Positions 34,573-47,404 of a stretch of DNA of 64,000 bases are shown here, piece after piece; position 1 is the stretch's first letter; each line of letters begins with the position of its first letter. Source of the stretch: Costus lasius (Eukaryota; Streptophyta; Magnoliopsida; Zingiberales; Costaceae); the NCBI GenBank assembly GCA_027563935.2, contig CM050446.2:28461501-28525500 (forward strand), written 5' to 3'. The notes under the pieces were generated by a model. It saw nothing but the letters and a program-made list of their open reading frames with translations. It ran no database searches and was not told where the DNA came from. The position numbers were made by a program, and so were the translations under genes.

Positions 34573-35042
34573 ACTCCATGTCTCATAAAGATGTCTAAGC
34601 TTGCATGGAAGAAGAATTACAATAAACCATAGTTTTGAATGATTAGAAATCGAAGAGAAGGGAAAATAAACTTTACAGCACGTGTAACCTAAAACCCCGA
34701 TCATCTCTCATAATCTTAAAACCTCGTTTGCTTTGTTTTACTCTCTGCGCTGCCTGCTCTTAATTCGCCTCAGTTTAATTACTTTCTCTAGGACATTAGT
34801 CATTCTCCCATTAATCATTAACCTAGTTTTCGATTGACTAATTTGTTAGTACTTGACCCTAGTCCCTATGGGTTCGATCTTATTATTACGCGATAGACCG
34901 TGCACTTGCGGTAGTAGCCGAAAGGCCCTATCAACTCCCATGTCTCATAAAGATGTCTAAGCTTGCATGGAAGAAGAATTACAATAAACCATAGTTTAGA
35001 ATGATTAGAAATCGAAGAGAAGGGAAAATCAACTTTACAGCA
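34573..35042. repeat. 109-bp direct repeat flanking a 251-bp TG..CA segment
   Basis: ACTCCATGTCTCATAAAGATG (34573) and its downstream 109 bases recur at 34934. Between them 34683-34933 starts TGTAACC and ends CTATCA, and contains CGTGCACTTGCGGTAGTAGC, a typical Athila LTR 3' end. The paralogous LTR at about 31100 has neither the segment nor the duplication. Confidence 0.7.
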
Positions 35043-36509
35043 CAGCTGTAATGGAAATTACAGCCATAATTTTGCGTTTGAACAGTGCCGGCGCCCCTTC
35101 TTTTATCAATTTCTCCCCCGATTGATCTCCTTTAAACTCTAAAACTTCTGGGTATCCTCTCCTTTTCAAGACAAAGATTTCTTATAAAAATCGCGGCTTG
35201 AGGTGGCCTCTATGCCTCGCGCCTCTCGGTGCGAGGTCGAACCCTAGGGATGCCTTCATTGATTTCTCTCTGGATAGTGGATAAAAATTAGGGCTTTCGC
35301 TCCCCTTGTCTTCTCCTCGTTGAGACAAATTTATAGCTTCTTTCGGATATCAAATTGGTGGTCTGGATCATCCGAAATCATCCGCGCAAGATTCAGGCTT
35401 CAAAAATTCCAGAAGAATCGCGTGCCTGGGTTGTAATTACGGCCGTGAAAATGGTTATGGTAGTACCGTAATTTCAGAAGAAGTTCTCGATGTAGAAATC
35501 TTCAGGAATTACGGTATCGTGAAATACATTACGGCACTGCCGCATTTTCCTCAAATCTCTCGGGTGAAAAATTGACTCAAATTACGACCTGTAATTTTGG
35601 TTATGGCAGTACCGTAATTTCAATATAAAAACGTCCCAAAATATGGCAGCACTCGGAAATTACGGCAGTACCGTTGTTTTGTTTTGTAGGTACAGTGAAA
35701 CCACGGTACCGTAATTGTGATTACGGTAGTGCCATAATTTCATTTTAATCTCCAATCTTCGAGAAATTTGACATGTAATCTTCTCTTGATGGTGGGAACT
35801 CATCTATGCATCTGAATTTACTTGAAAATGCCTAAAAACAATGTCTTTTTGCCTGAAAATCATGAAAAATCAGAAAAGAAGTAGATTCCATAATATTTGA
35901 TTAAAAAAAGGCATGAAAATAAGCAAAGTAGTATGAATATGACACAAAAAGATATATGAAATGGCACAAAATTTACTATAAATTTTGGTGTCATCAGTAG
36001 GTCGTGATTCTTGCTGAGAACACTAATCGAGCTGAAAATGGTTGCGTCCCCTCGCTTCTTCCCTGAAATAAAGCAAAAACACAAAAGAGTGTAGATTCCG
36101 AAGACATTGCAATAATTTGAAGTAAAATCAAGTATAATTGCAAGAAGAGTGAAGATATAACGGTAAAATCACATAAGAAACCCTATATAAAAATGACTTA
36201 ACAATATCATCAAACTCAAGGAGAGCTAGTCTAATAATTTATTTTTAAATAGGTTTTTTATCTTAAAAAATAGCATTATGAGCTTTCTATAAGAACCAGC
36301 AAAATGTTAAAATCAACAAAGAAATGTGCTTTATTCAAAAATTCAAGTTTCCAGAAATCCAGCATTCATGAATATAGAACTCTAAACCAAAGTATCAGAT
36401 AAGAAATTGAAAATGTAATCTATCAAAAGGCACTAGAATAAAAAATGCCAGCTTGTAGCAAAAGACTTCATGTAAATGTGTCTTTAAGAAAAAGACAACA
36501 TGGAAGGTA

Positions 36510-37370
36510 ATAGGGTTTCCTTCATGTAAGTTCGAGGCATTGACAATGATGAGACTTTCTCACTAGTGGCTATGTTTAAGTCCATTCAAATATTGCTTGT
36601 TATAGCTATATACTATGACTATAAGGTATGGAAGATGAATGTTCAAACAATCTTCCTTATTGGGAATCTAGCATAGGATATGTATATGATATAGCCTGAA
36701 AGTTTTACACATCCAATAGATGCTCATAAAATATGCAAGCTTAAAAAATCTACTTATGAATTGAAGCAAACATCTCAAAGGTGAATATCTATTTTGATGA
36801 AGAGGTCAAAATATTTGGCTTTATTAAGAACGAAGATGATCCCTATTTTTATAAAAGGTTCAATGGGAGCATAGTAGTTTTCCTAGTTCTGTATGTCAAT
36901 GAGATACTACTCATTCGAAATAACATCCTAGCTCTTCCCGTGGTGAAGACATGGTTTGGGAAGTATTTCAAGATGAAAGATTTAGGAAATGTTGCCTATA
37001 TCCTACACATAAGAATATATAGGGATAGATCCCAGAAGCTCATTGCCCTGAGTTAGTGTACATATATTGAGAAAATACTCGAAAGGTTCATCATAGAAAA
37101 ATCAAATAAGGGATTTCTTCTAGTCAGTCATGGCTTGGTTCTCTCTAAGTGTAGTGTCCTTTGACACAAGATGAGAGAGATAACATGAGTCAAATTCCTT
37201 ATGCATCATTAGTCAGATTGATCATGTATTTTATGTTATTCACGAGTGTGAATGTGGCATATTCTTTGAGAATAACTAGCAAATATCGATTAATCTAGGT
37301 GTTCACCATTGGATGACAGTAAATAACATCCTAATGTACCTAAGGAGGACTAAGGATATGTTTTTGATCT
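36510..37370 (+). pseudogene. Copia RT/RNase H relic
   Basis: The plus-strand translation follows the Copia-1 RT from DETFSLVAMFKSIQ (about 36555) through FGFIKNEDDPYFYKRF (36811-36861) and LVLYVNEILLI, where the catalytic YVDD has become YVNE, to a region like PYASLVRLIMYF and SLRITSKYR near 37280. Several stops (for example after FLIGNLA and at 37054) interrupt it. It is cut off within RNase H before the E2 LTR. Confidence 0.82.
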
Positions 37371-37553
37371 AATCTAGGTGTTTATACGACTATTTCATCT
37401 TAAGGTTATTGAACCCTTCATTCATGAGGAGTGAAATCAAGTCTCTACTTTTCACTAGTGAGCCTATGGAGAAACTAAGCTACCACAGCAGGCCTAATAA
37501 TTTTATGCCTATTACATCATAATGAGCACAATGAAAGGCTATGAATATAGAAA

Positions 37554-39633
37554 TGTTGGTGTATATGCCCTAGGACCTATCGCTGGTCTTATATGTGTCA
37601 CATTCATTTGTGATATATATCCTGGCATGGTCGTTGTTGTGCATTTGGTACATCTATGTCATATGTACATTTGCATATATAATGTTCTTGGAGATAGATT
37701 TTATCTAGTCTCAAAGGATTATCCCCGGTCATGTATCATAGTGGATAAGGGACAGCTATGATGCACTTGAGACTAACATATGCGCTGGTAGAGCACGGGT
37801 TTCTAACGCAGGCATATGGGTATATCAAGGTAGATATACCAGATCGATCCACCGTGAGGATTTGACTTGGTGTCACAAGTCAAATCTCACAGTGACAGAG
37901 GTTCACTCGTCCTTGACTTGACGGCATTGATATCTTTATATGGTAAGGGATGTACTTTGATACAACCTAACGCTCTGTCGTAGTTGGGGAGGAGTCATAA
38001 CGGTTGTCATTAGGTATATCTTGAGCCATATGAGAGATTCAATGAGCCAATAGAGGATTTATCCCTTCCTTGCAAGGAAGCTTGATATCCATGGGCCCCA
38101 CATATGGATGCATGACTGAAAGTGTATGGCTATACCCAAGTGAGAACCTAATTTAGTCATGACCATTAGATTGGGTTAAACAAGTGTGACACACTTGTCC
38201 AATCAGAATATCAGCCTAGCAAAAGGACTAGAGTGTACATGTATTTTGTCATAGTTTTAGGGGATGTCAATGATGACTCCATTCCGAGAGCACTTAGGTA
38301 GCAATGATGTACTACTAGGCGTAACTCATTGCTTGTGATGACTTGGGGTTATCACTATCAACGTCTAAGGAACCTACATGGTTGCATACCTAGACACTCG
38401 AGATCTCGTATTAATCGAGTTGCCTATAATCGAGTCATTTGGTTGATTCGAGTCAGTTTGAGAGTCCAATGCATCGCGGATGCATCTGATGAGTTGGAGA
38501 TGACATTATAGAGCGTTGTTACGTTTTGACTTAAGTTGACCCTAGTTGACCTTCGGGTGACCACATTTGAGCTTGGTGGACTAGGTCCAGTCGATGGGTC
38601 AAATGTTGGGTTTAAGCTCCGGATTTATTCAGAGGCTTTTTGCAACTGATTTAAATGTAACATGAGGGACCCGGGACTTAAGCGCTAAAATGAATATTTA
38701 TAGTCATTTTATTTGTAACTTAAGTAGTGAGGGCTACGCGCAACGTAAGTGAATATTTATATTAAATATATTCGTCACTTAAGTTGTGGACCCGCATCCA
38801 TTACTAAATAATGTGTCTAGGTGCATATATTATGGAAAATTTCATAATTAATTGTATGCTAGCCGAAACCCACTATCTCCTCATCTCAAACCTAGCTAGC
38901 AACATCACCTTTCTTCTCCATGGCGCCTCCATGGATGAACTTGTTACCCACCTCATGGTGTGCCAAGTTTTGTCTCCTCTAGGCACAATAGAAGGCTTGG
39001 GGCCTTCTTTCCTTTCTCCATGGTACATCTACTAGGTGGATTGGCGCAAAGGAGAAAGCTTTCTTCAAGGTGGTGCATACTCTAGAAAGAGGCACAAGCT
39101 TGAAGAATAAGGAGAAGATTTATGAGGATTGGCGAATATACTTTATCACCTTTGGCACATCTTCTATGAGGATTGGTGCAAAGGTTGAAAGAGAAAGAAT
39201 ATATCCTCATGGGCGTACCTTGGTGGTGGTGCAAGTCATGAGGAAGTGGCTAGGATATGAGATTGACACAAGTGGTAGAGTTTCCCTCTCCTTGTGGTCA
39301 ATCTCCTCCCTTCATCCTTCTTAGTACACCTTGGAGGTGGCACAAGCAAGAGAGGACAGCATAGACATTGATGGATCTTCCTCCCGAAGGCTAGCACTAA
39401 GCATGGATGAAAGAGATCTCGGGGAGCCCGTGTGTGCATGATTATAGAGGGCGAACACTTGGGCACCTCTTCTTCGTCATCGGCAGCCCATAGGAATTGC
39501 GAATAAATATATACTACTCTAACACATCCGGTGGATCACTCGTAAGGACGATCCTGCATAACACAGGAAACTGTTTCTGAAAAATGCTTCCACTGTCAAT
39601 TAGTTTTTAAAAATTGTCCGGGGTTTCCCAACA
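37554..39633 (+). repeat. 5' LTR of Copia element E2
   Basis: 2,080 bp, starts TGTTGGTGTATATGCCC and ends GGTTTCCCAACA, followed by a PBS. It is the same family as the E0 LTR at 1-1983. The PBS shows it is a 5' LTR and not the 3' LTR of the RT relic on its left. Confidence 0.88.
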
Positions 39634-39634
39634 G

Positions 39635-39646
39635 TGGTATCAGAGG
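39635..39646 (+). other. Primer binding site of E2 (tRNA-iMet)
   Basis: TGGTATCAGAGG, one mismatch from the canonical Copia PBS, one base after the LTR. Confidence 0.88.
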
Positions 39647-40378
39647 GACCTTACGAGACTCACGTGGTGTATATTATTTTACTACATGCGCTTACTACCT
39701 GCATGTCATGAAAAATTTTAAAAATTTTTATGTCATGATTTTTTGCTTAGAAAAAGATAGGTTCATCATGCTGAAATTTGTATCCAAAATCTTCTGCTTT
39801 GTCGATTCTCCTTGTGTGTTAAGGATAGACCTTGTGCATGACCTATGTTAAAATTTATATGGATTTATCCCTTAAATTTTACAAGGTAAGGTGGATTGAA
39901 AGGGGCGGTAAGCATGCTTAGGGCATGCCTACGCCACTTTTCACAGGTAGCCTAAGAGAATTAATTAGAGAAAACTTTGTGATGATTATTTTGGGTGATG
40001 AACAGATTTATGAAAAACTAAAATTAATTTTAATGGTTGGTTTTTCATTGTATATAGAAAGAGCATGAGTAGGTGTTTTTTATGCATTGTGATATGGTTA
40101 TAGACAAGCCCCCTGCCATGCCTGTGATGTATTTCTGTGAGGCCTACGTGCTGCCCTTGTTCTTAATTCATGTATTGTAAAATAGCCAGAATTGAAGATT
40201 AGGAAAGAAGACATCCTTGGCGCATGGCATGAAGACCATGCTTAGTGGGGCAATTCTTTCTTGGCCGAACCTTAGTGGCCTCTTAGTTTTTCTAACATGA
40301 CGCACTATGGGTGATGATGGCTAAAGAGAAGAGTTGACACACTTAGCATGATGGTGACACATCTTTGCATGGTGGCGC
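39647..40378 (+). mobile_element. E2 leader, first part
   Basis: Non-coding leader of E2 up to the Copia-2 insertion, with GGCGC at 40374-40378 as target duplication. It continues at 49636. Confidence 0.75.
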
Positions 40379-42603
40379 TGTTAGGGAATACCGGGTGTAA
40401 TTTTAAAATTTTGCAGTCCCAGGACGCAGCGGAAGAATCATTACACCCGAAACATATTCTGGTCCCAAGGATCCATGCGAGAGAGAAGACACAAGGATGT
40501 GTTAGAGATGTACCTCTTTTGCTTGTCTAGTTGCCGAAGCCATGTTGAAGACGATCAAGTGCTTGCCCTCTACAAGTATCCACGCGTCGACTCCTTAATC
40601 GTTGCTCCCTTCCATGCTTGGTGCTAGCCTCAGGAAGAGAATCAAGCCTTAGGGTTCCTTCACTTCTCTTGCGCCACCTTCATGGAAGTTGCGCCAAGTG
40701 CAAGGAAGTAGCCGCCAACTCCTTATCCTCTTCACTCCAAGAGAAGAGGGAGAAGAAGAGTTTTGGCCCTTAGAAAGAGTAAGAGGAAGTGGCACCACCA
40801 AGTCCTTCTCCAAGTCACGCCAAGAGGAGATGAAGGAGAAGACTTGCGGCCACTACTAGGAAGAAGGGTTGCGCCACCTTGATGTTGTCACCCTTTACCC
40901 TTGCTCACGCCTCTCTGTGTATGTTCACGCCTCCAAGGAATCGAACCATTGAGAGGGGGCAGCTAGGGTCCCTTTTATAAGCCAAGAGGCGGTTTAGGGA
41001 GGGCCAAGATCATGCCAAGTGGGCGGCTAGGATGAGAGGGGTTTGTGGTAAGGAAAGTCTCCAAGACTTTGCCATAAACCTCATTCAACCTATTCTTATT
41101 TGCCCAATAGCCATATCAGCCCAAGACATGCCTTAAAGGCATTCTATCCATCCAAGGAGAAGGGCTAGGCGCAACATGCAAGAATCATTCAGCTAAGCAA
41201 GGGTTTGAGGGGAATTAGGGTTTGGAGGTAAGGAAAGTCTCCAAGACTTTACCATAAATCTCACCCTACTTGTCATATGCACCCAAGCTCTTTCCAAAAG
41301 AGCTTTCAAGCCATATCAGCCCCAACCCTTGCCATAGAGGCAAGGTTTCCATCCAAGGAACAAAGGGGGAGGCGCCTAATGCTTCCTTGTGAAGCAACAT
41401 GCGCCCACTTCACCCCATTATGCCCTTGGCGCTAATGGGGTGAAACTCTTCCCCATTATACCCTTATTTGCTTATACCTCTTCTTGACAACTAGTTATTG
41501 GGCCTCATTGGATTAATGAGCTAGCCCAAACTTCATGGTATGGGTTGATTAAGCCATTGGATCCAATCCAATGCAACCCTAATCCAAATGTGACCTATCT
41601 AGGTCAATTTCGGGTCAACCTGCCAAAAATGAAGTTTGGCTCCAATAACTTTCTTCCAACTCATCAGGCCCATTGGCGCTGATGAAATCTTCCAAATTGA
41701 TCCAAGTTATCCAATAACTTGATCATAAGGCTTCTGATTAAAGCAACGTCAAGAGTCTATTGCGTGTGACCCCGTAGGATCCTTATGACGATGGCAATGA
41801 TGTAAACATCATAAGTAGTGAGGGGTATCTAGCAAGACATCACTACTACCCATGTCATAGGACTTAAGTCATATGGCAACAACTCCTAACAAGCAACGAG
41901 GATTTCCATTGCATTATAGATCCCTTTGCCTAAACTGATATCCTGCCATTGGATTAGTCTCAAGTTTATCAATCCAATGCATTGGTCATGACTCAACAAG
42001 TGTGGCCACACATTCCTGTCATGCACCAATAAGGTGGGGCGCCCCTGAGTGGATATCATGCTTCTAATAAAGAAGGGGCAAATCCTACTGTTGGTCATCC
42101 ATGTCTCTACGTGACTTATGACATGCCCAATGACAGTCATTTTGGTCTCCCAATTACGGAGAGACGTAAGACTGTATCAAAGCATATCCATCATCAAATC
42201 TAGACATGAATACCTCAAGTCTAAGGATCAATGCAAACCTCTTGCATGTGAGATTGACTTGTTGACTAGACAAGTCAATCCTCACGGTGGATCACTCCAG
42301 TGCATCCAATGCACCTGTATGTCTGCGTTACTATGCCCCGCACCTAACCAGCTCATACACCAGTCTCACATGTACCAAAGCTGTCGCATATCTGCAATGG
42401 TACCTTGTCTAGGGATAGCTTATGAGAATGGATCCAATCCAAACTCCTAGGACATTATATATGCAACTCAATACATCAACGCAGGTAGAGAAGTCTGCAT
42501 AATAACGACCATGCCTCTATAAAGAATAATAATTCTATCAAAGTACATTCAAACAATGTCTGACCATGTCCATACATTGGTCTACAGGGCATATACACCA
42601 ACA
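40379..42603 (-). repeat. 3' LTR of Copia-2 (left)
   Basis: Plus-strand ends TGTTAGGGAATACC and ATACACCAACA. A TATA motif (minus TTATAAAAGGG) lies at about 40970-40980. Confidence 0.94.
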
Positions 42604-42619
42604 ATCTCCCACTTGCACT
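42604..42619 (-). other. Polypurine tract of Copia-2
   Basis: Minus-strand AGTGCAAGTGGGAGAT, the same motif as in Copia-1. Confidence 0.8.
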
Positions 42620-42639
42620 AAGACCAAGGACAACTGATG

Positions 42640-45340
42640 TTTAATCAGTCTCTATGTCTCTAGTATGACTTATTTAGCTTCCGCTGTGCCAGAGGCTTCG
42701 TCAGTGGATTTTTCCAGATTTCTATCTGTGTTTATTTTAACTAATTTGAATCATCATCTTTATCCATGATCTCTAAGATCAGATGATATCGCTGTAGTAC
42801 ATACTTGAGTGCTAAGTTCCTTTACACATGCTTATGGCCCCAGTAAGAATTATACTGAACCATCAAGCACCAGGGACTAAATCAAGTTCAAATGAATGAA
42901 GCTGCTTCCTTGGCTGCCACAAGAAGCTGCAATGCACTCAGCCTTAATTGTAGAATTTTGCCACTGTGGTTTGTCTAATGCTCTTCCAGCACAAAACACC
43001 ACAACAAGGCAAAGCGCAAATCCTTACCGTGATCAATAGTCATTAGACTGGAACGAAAATATCAGTGTACTCCTGTACATAAAATTCTTCCTATCCATCA
43101 TAGACTAGACCTCAATCCTTTATACTTCTAAAGTATATATAAGGATTGCTTTCACAGCTATCCAGTGTCAAACACTAGGATCTCATTGAAACTTGCTGGC
43201 CATGCTCTAAGCACTTGCCACAAATGGTCTTGTGCACTATACACAAAACATGTTCTATCCTGTACCCAATGTAACAGGATTTTAGACCCATGTTACTAGT
43301 CTCCAGCTGTGTCATAGGACATAGCATCCTTGAGAGAGTCAGACCATATCTCTCTAGAAGGTATCAATGTTTGGAATCATCCAATATAAACCTCTCCAGA
43401 AACTCTTGGATGAACGTAGATTGACTAAAGGGCAATGATTTTCTTGGATCTCTATCTATAGATCCTCATGCCTAGGATGTAGGCATGACTCCCTAGATCA
43501 TTATTCTTGAAATACTTCTCAAGCCACGTCTTCACCATGTGAAGAGTTGAGATGTCATTCCATGTGAGGAGAATATCATCAATCTTCTAGAACAAGAAAT
43601 ACTATTAAGGTGCTCCCACTGATCTTCTTGTAAACACAGGCTCTTTTAAACATGCTTGCATAACACCATGCATATCTTTATGGCCTTGATATGAAAACCT
43701 TCTGGCTATTTACTTATAGATATCTTTTCAGACGTCCATGCAAGAAAGGCAGTTTTCATAACAACACGCCATAACTGATCATGCAATTATAACAAGCAGA
43801 TTCCTAATGGACTTAAAACTCAGCTATTGGTGAAAGATTTCATCATTATCCACCCAGTGGATTTGCTTGAAATTTCTGTTCACTAGCTTGCCTTTCAAGG
43901 TAACAATGTTACCTTCCATGTCTATCTTCCTAGAAGATTTATTTACAGCCTGTGGGAATTACCCCTTTGGCAGCTCATCCAAGTCCCAGACTTGATTAGC
44001 AGACATGGAGTCCATTATGGTTCTCATGGCCCTTAGCCATTTCTTGGAATCTGGTCCACCGACTGCTTCCATTTCCTCATAAGTCTTATGTTCATCCTTG
44101 ATGAAAAATTCGTCATGCCTAGCATATCGAATCGATCCAGACTTATGTGGTTCCTGTGTTACTTGAACCTCAGGTTGACTTTCAACCTGTATGTGAGATT
44201 TTGCTTTCCATCTGTGTCTAATTATATTGTGGTTGATTCTGGACCTTGTCCCAATCAAATCTACTCCCACTAGCTTCTTTTAAAAGAAATACTTTCTCAA
44301 GAGAGACAGCAGTTTGAGAAATAAATATTTTATTCTCTTTGGGATAGAATTAGCACTCTACAGTGCACTACAAACACATACTTTTGAATCACTGCACATT
44401 ACATTCCCAATTCCATTGAAGAAATGGGATATTTGCAGTTCGCAACTCAAAAGCTATCTTAGACACTTTCTTATGGAGTGGCAGTACATCTGTTTGCATG
44501 GCATCATAGTAGTATATTTGCATGACTATTCAAAGATGGAATCACATCCAATGTGTTCCTTTTTCTTTCTTTGAAATTCACCACACAGTGGTGTACTAAG
44601 TAAGCTGTGAGATAACTCCACACTTCTTAGGACAGTCATCAAATTCTCCACTAATCACCTTGATCCAATCAAAGTGCTTTAATAGATCCTCCAATTTGAC
44701 TCAATACTTCATTTGTGAACTTCTTGGATTTCTCCAAAGTTCTTAGGTTGGATAAGGCATACCCACACCTGATGAAGCATATAACACCTCTTCGTGCTTG
44801 TTTATATGGGTCCACACACATTGCTGTGTATTAGATCCAACAAGCTACTTACCCTTCCACCCTTTATGGTGAAGACAGCATCTGTAATTTTGCTCCTTTG
44901 AACAAGGCTCACATGTATCATAATCCTGAAAGGATAATGATCCCAACAGTCCATGGACCTTTGGATGTGACCATTGTTCTATGGTTCAAGAGGCAATGCT
45001 ATAAGAGGGTGTTTATTGAATCATTGGATCTGATCTTGTGTTACATATAGAACCACAAACTATTATCAACTGTATCACTTCAATAGAACATCTCAGATTT
45101 AAAGAAAAATATCATTTATTATTTCAAACTGAAATCCTTTCCAAAAGGAATGATGTTCTAATACATAAGCTGATACATAATAGCAAAGTTCTAGATAAAG
45201 TCTTCAAGGTAGTGAGATGATATCAATAGCAGCATCCAATGCTCCATCCCTGACCCGAGAGTCGATCCCATCAAGCCTAATCGTCCTACTTCTTTTGAGC
45301 TCCTGCACATGTAAAACATATGTGAGCTTCACATGCGGTA
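42640..45340 (-). pseudogene. Copia-2 pol remnant
   Basis: Relics of RNase H, RT and integrase can be followed on the minus strand in Copia order but in shifting frames. The best preserved piece is 43959-44270 (YARHDEFFIKDEHKTYEEM, then KKWLRAMRTIMDSMSANQVW), equivalent to the integrase-RT linker and RT start. The catalytic YVDD region near 43590 is frameshifted. No long open frame remains. Confidence 0.8.
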
Positions 45341-45341
45341 C

Positions 45342-45893
45342 CTAGTACCCATGAATAAGAAGTAGACATAAAGACCTTGGTAACACAATACCTGAAGCGG
45401 ATGGATTACATCCCTTCTTCTTTGTCATGCTCTTCTTGGCCATTAATCCTCTTCGAAATACCCATGCATTCCCAGTCTTCCGAAGTATTAGCTTCGAAGA
45501 TACAGAACCATGGTCATTCTCAGATTTAGGCATACACTCTGAAGATCCAACAGAACTCTCCTGATCATTGTCTATAGAGCATGGTGTGAAGAGACCTTTG
45601 AGATGTATGATAAGATCATAAATCCCCATCTCATCACACTCAACCTTGACCTCTGGGGTCATGCACTCTAAGACAAGAGCAGTGTACTGTTCGTTATCTT
45701 CACAATGTTCAAGATAGACATTCCACTCCCACTCAATAGTGAAATACACACTGGGCTGGGATGGAGGTCTTTCAAGAAGATGCACCTTATTCTCTTGTTC
45801 TAGTATCTTGGACAAAATCTTGAACCACTTTGTCCAATTTGTCCCATCCAGTTTGTTTTTATAAAGTTTCAATCTTAGATCAGGAGATGCCAT
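45342..45893 (-). pseudogene. Copia-2 Gag N-terminus joined to protease region
   Basis: 183 codons from ATG at 45893. The N-terminal 110 residues look like a Copia Gag (LYKNKLDGTNWTKWFKIL, YTALVLECMTPEV). The zinc-knuckle region is missing: a serine-rich spacer leads straight to KKKGCNPSASGIV, which aligns with the pre-protease segment of Copia-1, then the frame is lost. An internal deletion is the simplest explanation. Confidence 0.75.
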
Positions 45894-47391
45894 CTACAAT
45901 AAGCAAATAAGTAAAATAAGTACTATGATAAGGCATTTAACAAGGACTTTAACTTAAATGCTATGCTCCCACTATTTCCAAAAACAAGTTGAGAACTCTC
46001 AAACTCAACATAGAAATAAGTGAGTAGGATCCTAATTTCACATGCGGTCTCCGCGACTCACGAGGGTGAGTTGGGATGCACAGAGAATCTCATGCTTCCT
46101 TAGGTAGGCATACCAGCCAATTGTGTCGTGCACAACTCCTCTTAGTTAAGACAGACTAGGCGCCCTGTGTCCAGTGAGGGCTGGATACAACACAAAACCC
46201 TATCCTCTCAACAGCTGCCTCTAGTGATTCATCATGTCAGTGACATATGAAAAACTAGTCAAGTCTGGTCCTAACCGTTATGCCCAGGGCCAACGAATTC
46301 CTTGCGAAGGCACGCCCAGGTTAAAACTAGACTAGGGAAATCATTGTCACCTCACACCTTCTAAAGATAAGTGGGTGTGTCCCACGAGGGTGGGAAACAG
46401 TTCACAATACCACCGATCGATAGTTTGATGAAGGCTACGCGTTAGAAGGCTATTTACTTGATCTTGTATTGAGAGTTTTTGCATGTTTGTTTTATTCTTT
46501 TCTAGCATGCAGTTTTCCTATGGTTATGGCAGCAAAGGAAAAACATCACAGGCATGCTATGGACAAAATAATAAACCATCACAGGCATGCTAGTTTGGTC
46601 AATATGGTCATAGCCCTTTTCATACACATAACTTGTCACGAGCCATGTGACATGTTATCGTGCATCCAAGGGTTGCGAGTCCCTGAAGCAAATCAGCCCA
46701 TGCCAGAAGCCGAAAGCAAGTGTCCTTCCTTCAGCCGCAAGTCCATCACCACGCTTCCAAAGCTGGCACCACTCTAAAATCGGTTGAAGAAGACACCTTG
46801 TTGTCTTTGATGAACCTTAACCTATCTTATGTAAACAATTCTACATCTATTCTAAGGAAAGATGAAGATTTTACATCAAGAAGGGGGAGAACCACACGCA
46901 GGTGGTAGAAAGATTTTACAAGCATTCATCACAGGTGGAAACATGCTTCCACATCACAACACAGGAGGGCACTCGCTATGACCATATCAACCCATGGAAG
47001 AGACAAGTGGCGCATATATAAAATTTGAAAAACCGGAATAATCAAATTTTATCCCCTTATGTGCCAACTCCATCCAAAGCACTCTCTCAATCAAATTTAT
47101 GCTAAAATTGGGATCAAGTTTCATGATGATTTCATGGACCCTATCGGCTGGCAATTTTGTCAAATCAAGAGACCCGGCCAGTCCGAAGACACAATGCCCG
47201 TCCTACTTGACAAAACTACTTGCGCCTTTGGTCTTAAATCCATCATAAACACAATCCAAATTTCGGCCATAAAAATGATAAAAGAAGTTTGGATGAAAGA
47301 GGCTTTCTATGTGAAATGCGCATGGATAGAAGAAAAATTTTCCAAAAACTTTTCACAGAAGCAAACGTACACCTTGTGTTTCTCACAAGTA
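45894..47391 (-). mobile_element. Untranslated leader of Copia-2
   Basis: 1.5 kb between gag and PBS without a credible ORF on the element strand. It carries the three-hairpin region (46049-46470) and a second block at about 47110-47225 shared with the E0 leader. Confidence 0.75.
46049..46470 (-). ncRNA. Three-hairpin structured leader RNA, Copia-2 copy
   Basis: On the minus strand, hairpin 1 (46374-46414) has TCCCAC-CCTC-GTGGGA. Hairpin 2 (46163-46197) has outer TTTTGTG/CACAGGG, bulge TTGTA and inner TCCAG/CTGGA. Hairpin 3 (46049-46085) has outer CTCTGTG/CGCGGAG, an enlarged 5' bulge starting CATCC, and a perfect inner ACTCAC-CCTC-GTGAGT. The long-range arm CCTTCTAA pairs perfectly with TTAGAAGG. 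Confidence 0.55.
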
Positions 47392-47403
47392 GCTCTGATA
47401 TCA
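47392..47403 (-). other. Primer binding site of Copia-2 (tRNA-iMet)
   Basis: Minus-strand TGATATCAGAGC, one mismatch from canonical, next to the right LTR. Confidence 0.85.
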
Positions 47404-47404
47404 C

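Larger units (their letters stand above)
30212..35996 (-). mobile_element. LTR-X composite: two Athila-like LTRs with internal region lost, plus nested inserts
   Basis: Bounded by TG (TGTTGTGTCC) and CA (GTGTCATCA) and by a perfect 5-bp duplication GTAGG (30207-30211 and 35997-36001). LTR-a (30212 to about 31891) lacks its last roughly 190 bases and is joined directly to a second LTR, LTR-b, that restarts at TGAGTATACGTCCGCAAG. The whole internal coding region is gone. LTR-b is interrupted by a nested solo LTR (32298-34170) and by a 251-bp TG..CA segment (34683-34933). Confidence 0.8.

Noticed and set aside
37554..39633. Reading this LTR as the 3' LTR of the RT relic at 36510-37370
   Set aside because: No polypurine tract lies before it and a tRNA-iMet PBS directly follows, so it is the 5' LTR of E2.
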